Shown: positions 11,663-22,203, numbered from the stretch's first letter. The stretch: DNA of 64,000 nucleotides from Rhizophagus irregularis (GCF_026210795.1 NC_089434.1:5642001-5706000), one strand, 5' to 3'. Numbers and translations: made by a program. Notes: generated by a model not told the origin, from the sequence alone.

Positions 11663-14600
11663 ATGAGTTTCAAATGCCCCCTTTGTATGCGAATATTCAG
11701 TCAACGCTTTGCATATACTCAACACGCCCAAAAATGCTTAAAAAATGTAGAAGTAGAAGTAGAAGATGATGATGATAATAATGATAGTGAAAAATATAGC
11801 AGTGAAATGGATACAAGAAGTAATCTAAGTAGTGAATATGAAAATGATAAAGTTGAGGTAATTATGTTATTCCAGATTATTCTTTTTAAAGAAAAAGCTC
11901 AATAATTATGTTATTCCAGATTATTCTTTTTAAAGAAAAAGCTCAAATTATACTAACTCATTTTGGTTTATAATTTTAGGTGGATGATGATAATAATGTA
12001 CAAAATATGTCATTTGACAGTATTGGAAGTGCAATATCAGAGATGAGCCTTGAAGATAGTAACTTTGAAAATATATTAGATTCATCTGAAGAGCCTGAAA
12101 TTTTTGAAGAACCCAAAAATCTCAATACCAAAACTTGCACAGAATTTCCTAATGATGCTTATAAAGATCTAATGTTATTAGTAACGAAATATAAAATAAA
12201 CAATAAAGGTGGTAATGAAATAATACGTTTTTTTAATAAACATTCAAATCTTACAGAATCACCATTACCAAAAAATATTGAACAGGGACGAGCATTTATG
12301 AATAATATGCAGTTTTCTAATTTAGAATTTAGTAAAGTTCTTATAACAAAACATAAGGATAAAGATTATTTTCTTTATTATCAAAACTTAATACAGTGCA
12401 TCAAAAATATCTTAACTGTTCCTGACATAACACAAAATTTTGCGCTATCTTACGAAAACTATGAGGTAAATAGTAAATATTAGTTAATTCAATAATTTAA
12501 ATAATATTTATTTTAATTTATTTATATTATTTTATAGTATAATAGAGAAAGTATTTACAGTGAACAAAACACTGGAAAATGGTGGAAAACTACGCAAGAA
12601 TCCTTACCTACTGGTTCCAAATTATTATCAATTATTTTATATTCTGATGCAACAACTACAGATACATTAGGAAAAAGTCAATTGCATCCAATATATATTT
12701 TTCATTAGGCAATATCCCAATATGGCGTCATAATAAACAGGATGCAAAGCAACTTTTGGGATATTTACCAATTTTAGAAGCTGCAAATAAAGATCTGGTT
12801 CGTGATACCTTTCATAAATCTTTACGTCATTTACTAGAACCAATTATTTTATTAAAAGATGGTATAGACCTTTTTATAAATAATGAAAATACCTGGTTTT
12901 ATCCTAGAGTTTCAACTATTATTGCAGATTGGCCAGAAGCTGCAAGTTTTTGTTTAGTTTATAAATCCTCCAATTCAAGCCTTCCATGTCACTCCTGTTT
13001 AATTAAAAGGGACAATCTTGCAAATATAAACTTATCGGTTAATGATGTAATACTAAGAACTCATGATGAAATGCGTAAATATTTTGAAAATGATACACAA
13101 AAATCTGTTTGCATAGAATCTGTACCTAATTTTTTTTGGGATTTGCTGTAAGTATGCAAAAGTAGAAATAATTATAATAACATATATATATATTAATTAT
13201 AAATATTTATATTATCAAGGAATATAAATATCTACTTGGCTACTGTTCCTGACAGAATGCATCATTTAGATTTGGGTTTATTTCGTTATCAAATTATCTT
13301 CACGTGCGATATCTTAAAATTGCAACATGTTAATGGTAATAAATTAGTTGAAGAAGTAGATCGCCGTCTAGCAGCAATTCCACGTTTTCCCGCCATTAAA
13401 ATTTTTTCCAATGGACTGCAGTCAATTGCAAGATTAACTGCTAATGAATATCGAAGTTTGATGAAAGTCATGATATTTGTTATTGATAATTTATATGATG
13501 AAAATAATAACGAAGTAGATAATTTTGTAAATAATGATGATCTTGTGAAATTGTACGAATATTGGAATGAAATGTATATTTTAAGTAGATATGAAGAATT
13601 TAGTGAAAGTGACTTGGAGAAATTTAATGTATGTATTAAAATTTTAGTAAAATCAAAAATTTAAATTAAATAAATTAAATTAACATTTAAATTTTAGGAT
13701 GCAATACATAGATGGGCGCGGATGTTTGTCAAGGCTTTTAAATTTGTTTCTCCTTTCAATTTGAAGTTGCCTAAATTGCATTCATGGGTTTATCACATTA
13801 TTGACTCAATACGATCTTATGGCGCAATAAATGGCTATACCACAGAAACTTACGAAAGTCTCCACAAATATTTCGTTAAAATACCTACCGAATTAGCAAT
13901 AAAAAAGATGTCGAACCTTAGCTTTTACGAACTGTAAGTATTTGGAAATTTATTTATTGTATATATTTATTATATAACTTAAGATGGAAATTAAATTAAT
14001 AGATAAAATGTCAAGCAATATCTATTAGAATGTCTCAACATTCAGTGAATCCGGCAAAAACACCTCGCACTTGTAAATTTTCTGCAAGACTCTTTGATTT
14101 CTCTTTACAAGATGCAAATACATTTTTTAATGAAAAAAAAGATTCCGTAGACAATAAAATGCAGACCGGTTTTGCTAGATTTATAAGTTGTCTGGATTCA
14201 TATCTAGATTTACTTGATGGGTTCACAATTATTGGTGAAACCTGAATAAACATATACGGATCGGTAACACTGGAAAATGGTGCCATAATGCGTGCCACAA
14301 ACAGGTATCATAATAAAGTATGGTTTAGCGATATAGCTATTTCAATGGATTCTGAAGAATCAAATGATTATATATCAGACAAAGGACTTTGTTATGGACA
14401 GGTATTTTTCCAATTTATGTAATAATTTATTATAAAGTATTAATAAATATTTATTATTTATAGGCCTTATTGTTAGCAGAAGTATTAACAGACCCACCGC
14501 TAAATCTCGCATTAATTCAATGGTACGATTTTAAATCTAAAAGGAACCTATATTTATATGGATGTCCCCACTTAAAATTGATAGAATTATATAACTTTGT

Positions 14601-14688
14601 AGCTATAGAGTCTATACATGGTGTCGTTCACATAGTACCCCGATTTGATAAACAAAATGAATATTTCGTAAATAAATATATTTTTTAG
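11663..14688 (+). pseudogene. C2H2-finger CACTA/Plavaka-like transposase
   Basis: Seven exons are proposed: 11,663-11,857, 11,980-12,465, 12,538-13,147, 13,220-13,628, 13,698-13,933, ~13,990-14,401 and 14,464-14,688. The start ATG begins MSFKCPLCMRIFSQRFAYTQH, an N-terminal C2H2 finger (C-x2-C-x12-H-x4-C/H type). An acidic linker follows. Exon 3 has LYSDATTTDTLGKS, typical of these transposases, and exon 4 has VPDRMHHLDLGLFRYQ. The last exons carry ENGAIMRATNRYHNKVWFSD. A one-base shift in a T run near 12,705 and a TGA near 14,243 (probably from CGA) interrupt the frame, so this copy is probably inactive. It is partnered with the divergent gene at 9,147-10,562 inside the same TIRs. Confidence 0.75.
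11859..11946. repeat. 44-bp perfect tandem duplication in intron 1
   Basis: TAATTATGTTATTCCAG... through GAAAAAGCTCAA occurs twice back to back (11,859-11,902 and 11,903-11,946) with no mismatch, immediately after the donor site of the transposase's first intron. This implies a very recent duplication. Confidence 0.9.
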
Positions 14689-14796
14689 TCACTTGATATA
14701 GGAGTTTTGATTTATTTTAATAAAATTATATCCTTAAAGAATTTATGGTCACGTTTCCCATATCATAAATAAAATGCAGATTTATTTATTTAATTA

Positions 14797-14997
14797 TTAA
14801 CAACACGGGTGTGACATAAATAAATCGTGACTGAAATTTGTGTTCAATTTGTGTTCAATTTGTGTTGATAATTCTGGTAAAAAATTATTAATTTTGGCCA
14901 AATTTCGTTAAATTTGTTAAATTTGTGTTGAGTTTGTGTTGAATTTGTGTTGCGTAATTTTTTATTTATCACAAGGGGATGATATTTAGTAATTGCA
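14797..14997. repeat. Right terminal inverted repeat
   Basis: Begins TTAACAACACGGGTGTG and ends near AGTAATTGCA. It is the reverse complement of 8,871-9,060 with a few substitutions and short insertions. Confidence 0.85.
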
Positions 14998-15528
14998 TGT
15001 ACGACGTACAAGATTTTTTTTATGATTTTTTTAAGAAATGTACGCAAAATATTTAATCAGAATATAATTGTTTTATTTTTAAATATGATATATTGATGAT
15101 TTTTTTTTTAAAAAAAAAAATTGATTTTTTTAAAATTCAATAGAATATGCTAATAATAAATTGGTTTATTTTTAAATATAATATATTGATATTTATATTT
15201 AAATAACCAAAACATGTACATGATTTTTAATTATTTTTAATTGAAATCAAACTAAGATTTTTTTTTTAAAAAAATTAAAATAAATTAAGTGATTTATATT
15301 TATATTTAGAATCATGATATTTATATTTAGATAATCCATATCCGCATGAGATTTAATTAATATGTTTAATGATGAAAAGTCTAATAAATTAAATTTTAAT
15401 TGAAACGAGAAATAAAATCAAACCAAAGAGGTATTGTTCAAATTTTATTTAAAGTGACATTTTACGACTTTCTTTCAAATTTTTACTCATCCCAAAATCA
15501 AATTATAAAAATCAAATCTAATCTAATA
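14998..15528. other. AT-rich stretch with duplicated words
   Basis: No gene. TTTTTAAATATRATATATTGAT occurs at ~15,075 and ~15,170, and ATTTATATTTA is repeated several times. The sequence probably belongs to the flank of the following small gene. Confidence 0.4.
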
Positions 15529-16153
15529 ATGCCTCGCCACACACGTCGTCGTTCCCACTATAACATCCATTGGAACTGGGCTATAATAGACGAACTTGTT
15601 GACATACGCCGAGACAGAAACCGCGCCTACCACAATATTAATGGTAGAAGCCGCCAAGATTTTTGGGACTCTATTGCCAATAGGTTCATATGACTAATAT
15701 CTATAATTTCTTTAAGAAAGAATTTAAATTCAAATTAACCAATCCATTTAATTGAATCAGAATAAATAGAATATTTCGAACGAGGGTTTCCGGGCAACAG
15801 TGCAGCCAAAAGTGGAGGAACCTCGTCAGGGATTACTATGTAAGTAAATAAATAAAATTACATTCATATAAATTAAATGTATTTACCGAATATTCAAACT
15901 GATTTTGATATTTAGAACTATGTCCTTTATCGTAATGGTAACCCTGGGCGGCGGCTGTGGACGCGTACCGGTACAAGATATTATTGCGAATTTAGAACGA
16001 GATTTTGGGAGAGGCCGGGTAATTATACTATAATAAAATTTATAATTAATATTTACGTTCATGTTTTAAATTTGATAAATTTGATCAATTTTAGTCACGC
16101 GTGATGATCGTAGGGCAAGAAGAAACTTACCTACGTATCGTAGAAGAAGATAA
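15529..16153 (+). CDS. Small Myb/SANT-like DNA-binding protein
   Basis: Exon 1 starts at the ATG in AATAATGCCTCGCC (MPRHTRRRSHYNIHW). It encodes a trihelix-like segment (WAIIDELVDIRRDRN, RSRQDFWDSIANR). Exon 2 (~15,759-15,840) continues RVSGQQCSQKWRNLVRDYY. Exon 3 (~15,916-16,018) has YRNGNPGRRLWTRTGTRYY and FRTRFWERPG. Exon 4 (16,095-16,153) ends with a basic tail (RRARRNLPTYRRRR). All four borders are GT-AG and in phase. The WxxxE...QC..KW pattern is that of Myb/SANT-like or MADF-type domains, also found as the second protein of Harbinger-type transposons. A paralogue lies at 57,891-58,802, and a broken duplicate of the 3' half at 60,440-60,668. It could be a host gene or a transposon gene. 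Confidence 0.7.
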
Positions 16154-16525
16154 TTATTTTTATTTTTTTATTATTTATTAAGTGAGTAGCTAGGCCCAGT
16201 CCGTACCAAATATCGGCTGGAGACTCACGTTTTTTTTGGACTGTGACTGATACTGACGTTCACGCTGTACAGCCTGGGTACTATTTTATAAAATAGTAGC
16301 GAACAAGTATCAAATGTGTATTTTTTTTATTAAGTTATAATAAAAATTAGAATTTACTTTAATTTTTAACATAAAAATTGTAAATAATAAAAAATTCGTA
16401 AATAAAAATAAATTTGCTTTCCCAAACTTAAAAAAAAAGGTGTTTATATAAAAGAAAAGGTGTTTATATTATTTTTGATTATTCAATAGTATCACATGCC
16501 CCTTGTATACGTTCTACTGCATATG
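16154..16525. repeat. Dispersed repeat following the Myb-like gene
   Basis: About 370 bp (AGCTAGGCCCAGTCCGTACC, TATCGGCTGGAGACT, GATACTGACGTTCA, GTATACGTTCTACTGCATA) is nearly identical to 60,668-61,010. The duplicated block therefore runs from inside the gene through this flank into the satellite. Confidence 0.8.
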
Positions 16526-17091
16526 CAGTTTACAATCTCGTAAATTTTCGAAATATTTCAACCGTAATATTACGCAGGTTTACAGTTTCGTAAATTTTCG
16601 AAATATTTTAACCGTAATATTACGCAGGTTTACAGTTTCGTAAATTTTTGAAATATTTCAACCATAATATTACATAAGTTTACAGTTTCGTAAATTTTCG
16701 AAATATTTTAACCGTAATATTACGCAGGTTTACAGTTTCGTAAATTTTCGAAATATATTAACCGTAATATTACGCAGGTTTACAGTTTCATAAATTTTCG
16801 AAATATTTCAACCGTAATATTACGCAGGTTTACAGTTTCATAAATTTTCGAAATATTTCAACCGTAATATTACGCAGATTTACAGTTTCGTAAATTTGCA
16901 GAATATTTTGACCGTAATATTGCGTAAATCTTATGATATTGAAAACTTACGTAATATTTTAACCGTAATATCACATAAATCTTACGAAATTGTAAACTTA
17001 CGTAATATTTTGAAATTTTTTGAAATATTATGCCATAAACTTTCGTAAACTTACAAAATCGTAAACTTACGCAATTTTTCGCGCTATAAAA
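16526..17091. repeat. ~60-bp satellite (TTTACAGTTTCGTAAA...)
   Basis: Roughly nine tandem units contain AACCGTAATATTACGCAGG and TTTACAGTTTCGTAAATTTT. The right-most units are diverged. Two to three units of the same satellite occur at 61,018-61,146. The right border TTTTTCGCGCTATAAAATTTCC mirrors the left border at 7,491. Confidence 0.85.
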
Positions 17092-17095
17092 TTTC

Positions 17096-17239
17096 CTGAT
17101 GTAATTCGCATAAAACCTTAGATTGGAATTGGAGTTGCCAAGTATTCTCTAATTTTACTTTCAATATCTTCAGGTTTATATCGAATTTCTTTTCATACAT
17201 TATTACATTCTGCACATAAACTAACATTTGGGTATGTAG
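17096..17239 (-). pseudogene. DDE transposon copy 2, segment of N-terminal coding region
   Basis: The minus strand is clearly homologous to 28,411-28,560 of the complete copy (words ATGTAATAA, ATTGAAAGTAAAATTAG, GGTTTTATGC). The homology stops at 17,096, where the satellite element begins, and at 17,239, where the 4.2-kb TIR element is inserted. It continues at 21,461-21,483 and 35,099-35,613. A stop codon (TAA) lies within the segment. Confidence 0.85.
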
Positions 17240-17436
17240 AGGATCCCAGACATCACATATATAACTCATAACTGATCTGTATGAATTTAGCACTTTTTGC
17301 TCCTGCTAAAATAGACCTAATTTGCTAAAAATCAAATTATTACATTTTAAATCTATACTAATTTGCTAAAACTCAAAATATGAGTGTAACTTTTTAGCAA
17401 ATTGGCTTAAATTTCAAAAAAAATCACGTTTTTTGT

Positions 17437-17562
17437 GATTATCTCAACATCCAGTAGTCCAATTTATGCGAACTTTTTTTTGTTTTGTAGCCCTCATCGA
17501 GCTCTACAAATTAAAAAAAATTCGCATAAATTGGATCACTGGATGCCGAGATAATCGCAAAA
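17437..17562. repeat. Foldback inverted repeat
   Basis: Arms of ~40 bp: GATTATCTCAACATCCAGTA...CCAATTTATGCGAA and, inverted, TTCGCATAAATTGGATCACTGGATGCCGAGATAATC, separated by a ~45-bp spacer. Confidence 0.75.
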
Positions 17563-17624
17563 AACTGAAAATAAAAAAAATATTGTGAAACTAACATCGG
17601 GAAATTTTTTGGGGAGCAGATCTG

Positions 17625-17765
17625 CGCAGATTTTCAGAAATTATATCTGCGCAGATCTTATACCCTGGCGCAAAACATTAAAGGAAAAATCCAATAAAAA
17701 ACTGCGCAGATTTTAAAAATAACAAAGTTCTGCGCAGATTTTTAAATAAAAAACCTTCGAAATAC
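17625..17765. repeat. TCTGCGCAGAT palindrome cluster
   Basis: Five occurrences of the palindromic word TCTGCGCAGA (or half of it) within ~140 bp on the left side of the element. A related GCAGAAATCTGC cluster sits on its right side (20,838-21,115). Confidence 0.7.
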
Positions 17766-18179
17766 CTCAGCAATTTTTTTCGGTAAAAATCTGCATCACA
17801 ATAATACAAATTAATTTATTGCATTAATTACTAATTTATTTATATAATCAAAATTACTTTTTTATTATTATTATATATTAACAAGTTTACAAATACAATT
17901 GAAATCTATTACTAGTCATTGCTATTTATCATCTCTTTACTGCACATTTACATGTTGTTAATGGTTTGGATATTGTTCCAGTTGGTTCGATTCCAACAAA
18001 CAATAAAATAAAATAGAAAATCAGAGATGTTTGTTAGAAATAAGAAAATCATTTCAAAGTTATTACTTTCGAAATGTTTGACACAAAATCTCAGGATCTA
18101 AAAAATAAAGTAAAATGAACGTTAGTAGAACGTTCGTTAAAGAAGAATAAAAAAAAAAAATTATAAAGAATTTTGAAGA

Positions 18180-20560
18180 TATACCTTCAAATTCTTTCGT
18201 CCAGGAGCCAGAGAAAAAAACCCAACAGAAAAAAACAACTGAAATGTTAGTAAACGTTTTGCAAATTAAAAAACATGAAAGAATTTTGAAGGAATTTTAC
18301 CTTCGAAATTCCATCCAGAAGCCGTAAACCTGCAAAAAGTAAAAAAAAAAGACAAACGAAACGTTAGTAAATGTTTCGTTAAACATTAAAAAAAATTAAT
18401 TTTGAAGGTAAATACCTTCGAAATCCTGAAAAAATCTCCAAGTCTGGTTCGTTTAAAGAAGCCCAGCGTCCCTATATAAAGAAGAAAGAATGTTAGAAAC
18501 GTTCTTTGAAAAAAAAAAATTTTAAAGTTTCACAACAAGAGTTGCGAAACTTACCATTTACCCATTTTGGGAACCTTGGAGTACCGAAACTTACAACAAA
18601 AAAGAAAAACGAAACGTTAGCTAACGTTTCGTTTAAATAAAAACAAAAAAAAACAGAATTTCGAAGGTTACCTTAGAAATTCTGTTCAGGAGCGTCCAGA
18701 GAGCCGTGTTCCTACAAAATACAAAAACGAACGTTAGAAAATGCTTTGTTAAGTATAATTATTAAAAAAAATTTTTTTCGAAGATTTCACCTTTGATATG
18801 GGAGACCGAACTCATTTTCGGTTTCCTTTACCTAAAAAAATAAAATACGAACGTTAGTTAACGTTTGTTTAAATAAAAAATAAAAAAAAATTTCGAAGGT
18901 TTTACCTTCGATATGGGAGCCTGGAATTCGTTTTTGGATTCCCTTGCCTAAAAAAAAGGAAATACGAACGTTAGTTACGTTCGTTAATAAATTAAATAAA
19001 AAAAAATTTTTTTTACGAAGATTTTACCTTCGTATGGGAAAACCTTCGTATGGGAGTCCAAGTTTTCAGCTTCCTTTATTTAAAAAAAAGGAAATACGAA
19101 TGTTAGTTACGTTCGTCAATAAATAAAAAAGAAAAAAAATTTTCAAAGGTTTTACCTTCGATATGGGAGTCCGGAACTCGTTTTTGGATTCCCTTGTCTA
19201 AAAAAAAAGAAACACGAACGTTAGTTAACGTTCGTTAATAAAAATATTAAAAAAATAAAATTTTCGAAGGGTTTTACCTTCAATATAGGAGTCCGGAACT
19301 CAGTTTCGGATTTCCTTGCCTAAAAAAAAAAGACAAAACATTTGTTAACATTTTGCTAAATAAAAATATTAAAAAAATTAATTTTTTTGAAGGGTCTTAC
19401 CTTCGATATGGGAGTCCAGAACTTGTTTCGGATTCCTTTGCCTAAAAAAAAAGAGACGAACATTAGAAACGTTTCATCAATAAATTAATTAAAAAAAAAT
19501 CAATTTTCGAAGGTTTGTTTTACCTTCGATATGGAAGTCCAAAACTTGTTTCGGCTTCCTTTACCTGAAAAAAAAGAAACGAAATGTTATAAACAGAACG
19601 TTTCGTTAATAAATTAATTAAAAGAAATAATTTGAAAGTTTTACCTTCAAACAGAACTTTCAAATGGATCCGAAACATACCTTCAGCATTCTGGACCTAT
19701 AAAATACAAAAACGAACGTAACTAACGCTCGTTAAAGTTAAATTATAAAAAAAAAAATATTTTGAAGATTTTTACCTTCGAAATAAACGTCCAGAGCTAT
19801 TCTTCGGCGTCCAGGACTTATAAATATAAAAATGAACATTAATTAACATTTGTTAAATAAAAATATAAAAAAAAATTCGAAGGTAAAACCTTTACCTTCG
19901 AAATAAGAGTCCAGAGCTGTTCTTCAACGCCCAGGACCTAAAAACATGAAAAACGAACATTAATTAACGTTCGTTAAAATAAAATTAAAAAATATTTCGA
20001 TGGTAAACTTTACCTTCAAAATAAACGTTCGGAGTCATTCTTTAGCGTCCAGGACCTATAAAATGTAAAAACAAACGTTAATTAACGTTCGTTAAAATAA
20101 AATTTAAAAAAATATTTCAAAGGTAAACTTTACCTTCGAAATAAACATCTGGAGCCGTTCTTCGGTGCCCAGGACCTAAAAACATGAAAAACGAACGTTA
20201 ATTAACGTTTGTTAAAATAAAATTGAAAAAAATATTTCGAAGGTAAACTTTACCTTTGAAATAAACGTCCAGAGCCGTTCTTTGGCGTCCAGGACCTATA
20301 AAATGTAAAAACGAACGTTAGTGACGTTCGTTAAACAAAAATATAAAAAAAATTTCGAAGGTAAAGGTTTTACCTTCGAAATAAGAGTCCGGAGCCATTC
20401 TTTGGCGTCCAGGACAAGAAAATAATAAATCGAACGTTGGACAACGTCCGGTATATAAAAAATATTAGTTTCGAAGTTTTACCTTCGAAATAGAGTCTGG
20501 AACTGGTACTTTCAGCGCTCTGGACTTACAAAAAAAAAAATAAAACGAACTTTAGCTAAT
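18180..20560 (-). CDS. Tandem micro-exon array encoding Arg-Arg-spaced repeat peptides
   Basis: About 20 units of ~120 bp. On the minus strand each unit reads ...TTTAG | 40-42 nt | GTAAA..., an AG/GT-bordered micro-exon with a ~78-bp intron. At least eight units have exactly 42 nt. Nine plus-strand positions of the exon 3' borders are 18,904, 19,154, 19,277, 19,775, 19,891, 20,011, 20,131, 20,252 and 20,372. Read with one leading and two trailing bases, each junction codon is AG|G (Arg) after CGA (Arg). This gives peptides such as SWTPKNGSGLLF or QGNPKTSSGLPY bounded by Arg-Arg. Several units are broken: 41-nt exons, CGA-to-TGA stops at units near 19,277 and 20,011, and a lost acceptor near 20,415. 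The left quarter of the array is more diverged. No signal-peptide exon or terminal exon was found. Function is inferred only from layout: possibly a dibasic-processed repeat-peptide precursor. Confidence 0.45.
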
Positions 20561-20837
20561 GTTTCGTTAAATTTTTTTTTTTAAAAAAAAAATTTCTCTG
20601 ATAAGTTTCAAAGCTTAAAAAACTATAATAGAAATATTTTTTCTTTGGAATCTTTAACAGATTATTTCCTAAAAGGTGTTGTAGAAAAAATTATTTCACT
20701 TCTTTAGTAATAAGTGTTGTAGAAAAAATTATTTTTTTAAAGTCTTGTAAAGTTTTTTTTTTTAAAGAGTATTGTAAAAAAAATTAAATCAAGTTAGAGT
20801 TAATCAAAGTTTAAATATTAAATCAATGATGAAATTG

Positions 20838-21115
20838 CAGATCGAACTGATATTTTAATGAAAAAAAAGCAAAAATCTGCAAAATTGCAGATTTCTGCAT
20901 AAATTTCACATAAAAAAAAGCAGAAATCTGCAAAATCGCAGATTACTGCAGAAATTCATACATAAAAAATCGGAAACTTGCAAAATTGCAGATTATTGCA
21001 TAACTTTGTAAAAAATAAAAAGCAGAAATCTGCAAAATCGCAGACTTCTGCATAAATTCACAAAAAAAATGCGGAGATCTGCTAATTTTACAGATCTCTG
21101 CAGTTCTGCATCTTA
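20838..21115. repeat. GCAGAAATCTGC hairpin repeats
   Basis: Five units of ~60 bp, each with AGCAGAAATCTGCAAAAT followed by GCAGAT.TCTGCA, able to form nested hairpins. It is located just inside the right end of the 4.2-kb element. Confidence 0.8.
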
Positions 21116-21460
21116 AAAATTTTCTGATGAATCAGATGGTTTTTAGCCTGCATTATGCTTAATTTTGGCCAAAATATAACCCGGAACCCGAAACTAATAT
21201 TTTTAAAAATATTATCAATAAAAGTTAAAAAAAAAAGGATAAGTTAAATTCAAAAAAAAGTACCAATTTGTTCAAATATAAAATATGACTTTGTAAAATC
21301 AACACAATTTGCTAAAACTCATAATTATGACTATTAATTAATTTTCAATCAATTTAATCAATTTGCTCTATCTAAAATTATGAGTTTAACCTAATTTTGA
21401 TTGAATTTGCTAAAACTCAAATGTGAGTTATATATTTGATGTCTGGGGTCCTGTATGTAG

Positions 21461-21483
21461 GGTTTCTTGTATTTACCATACGA
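21461..21483 (-). pseudogene. DDE transposon copy 2, 23-bp bridge segment
   Basis: This short piece, GGTTTCTTGTATTTACCATA plus CGA, lies between the 4.2-kb element and the gypsy 5' LTR. It matches the complete copy (reverse complement of 28,388-28,410) and links 17,239 to 35,099. Confidence 0.85.
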
Positions 21484-22092
21484 TGTAATAACCAGAAATA
21501 TAATAGATAAATGACGCAGTAGATCCTGTGGCGCAGTAAGTCACATGATATGGTTACACAAGAAGAAATAGTTGGGAATACAAAGTCACGTGACAAGTCA
21601 CATGGCGCAGTAAGTGATGGATAAATATTTAGCCGATGGATAAATAATTAGCCAATAAAATTATATTTATAGTTTAGTTTAGTATAACGAGATAGTCATA
21701 TGATAATAGATCTTCAAATTTTATTAGAAATATTAGAAATATTAGAAATATTTTTCTTAAAAATGTATAAATACAAGTGAATTTCGATAGGAAATTCGGC
21801 AGTTCAATTTTTGGAAAAATAAAATTTTTAGTTCGCCTTTAATAAAAACTAACACATTCTTTTTGCCTTTTTCTTATGAGTAAAAAGTGCCACATTAATT
21901 ATTTTATTTTAATTAATGGTTTATCAAAAATATAAAGAAACTATCGTAATTTAAAATTTCGGTAAGAAATAATGTTTTGTAATTTTTGTAACTAATTTTT
22001 ATTTTAAACCAAGCATAGATGTTATACGAACTCAACACGTCGGTGGCAACATACGATATTTTATTTTAATATCCTATGGGCGGTGTGTCACA
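21484..22092 (+). repeat. 5' LTR (609 bp)
   Basis: Starts TGTAATAACCAGAAATATAA and ends GTGTGTCACA (TG...CA). It differs from the 3' LTR at about nine positions, all transitions by my count. TATAAATACAAGTG at ~21,767 is a plausible TATA region. Confidence 0.95.
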
Positions 22093-22096
22093 TTTT

Positions 22097-22113
22097 TGGT
22101 GCATGCTCGCGAG
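22097..22113 (+). other. Putative primer-binding site
   Basis: TGGTGCATGCTCGCGAG begins four bases after the 5' LTR. It starts with the TGG expected for pairing with a tRNA 3' CCA end. The tRNA was not identified. Confidence 0.55.
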
Positions 22114-22203
22114 AAAATAAAAGATTGTTGTCTTCATACAAGATCTAAATGAGAAATAAAAGAAAAGTATATGAGAAAATGAAAGAAAAATTTGTGAAAT
22201 TAA

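Larger units (their letters stand above)
8871..14997. mobile_element. Two-gene TIR transposon (CACTA/Plavaka-like)
   Basis: A 6.1-kb unit is bounded by ~190-bp inverted repeats (8,871-9,060 and 14,797-14,997). Inside are two divergently oriented genes: an accessory gene on the minus strand (9,147-10,562) and a C2H2-finger transposase on the plus strand (11,663-14,688). Each ends about 90-110 bp from its TIR and they share a 1.1-kb central region. The tight fit between genes and TIRs indicates one mobile unit. A clear target duplication was not found. Family placement rests on the transposase (N-terminal C2H2 finger, MHHLDLG region), as in fungal Plavaka/CACTA-like elements. Confidence 0.75.
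17240..21452. mobile_element. 4.2-kb TIR element carrying a micro-exon array
   Basis: The left end AGGATCCCAGACATCACATA and the right end in reverse complement AGGACCCCAGACATCAAATA are inverted repeats continuing for about 30 bp. An 8-bp target duplication GTATGTAG flanks it at 17,232-17,239 and 21,453-21,460. Removing the element restores the sequence of the host transposon as seen in the complete copy at 27.8-31.0 kb. Sub-terminal regions share AATTTGCTAAAACTCA words (17,313-17,400 and 21,300-21,420). No transposase is present. The interior holds the array at 18.2-20.6 kb and hairpin repeats on either side. An 8-bp duplication fits hAT and some other superfamilies. Confidence 0.85.

Noticed and set aside
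16526-17091. CRISPR-like array
   Set aside because: There are no unique spacers; units are contiguous satellite repeats in a eukaryotic context.
17960-17995. tRNA T-arm look-alike (GTTGG-TTCGATT-CCAAC)
   Set aside because: The stem and loop fit a T-arm, but no matching acceptor, D or anticodon arms could be placed upstream.
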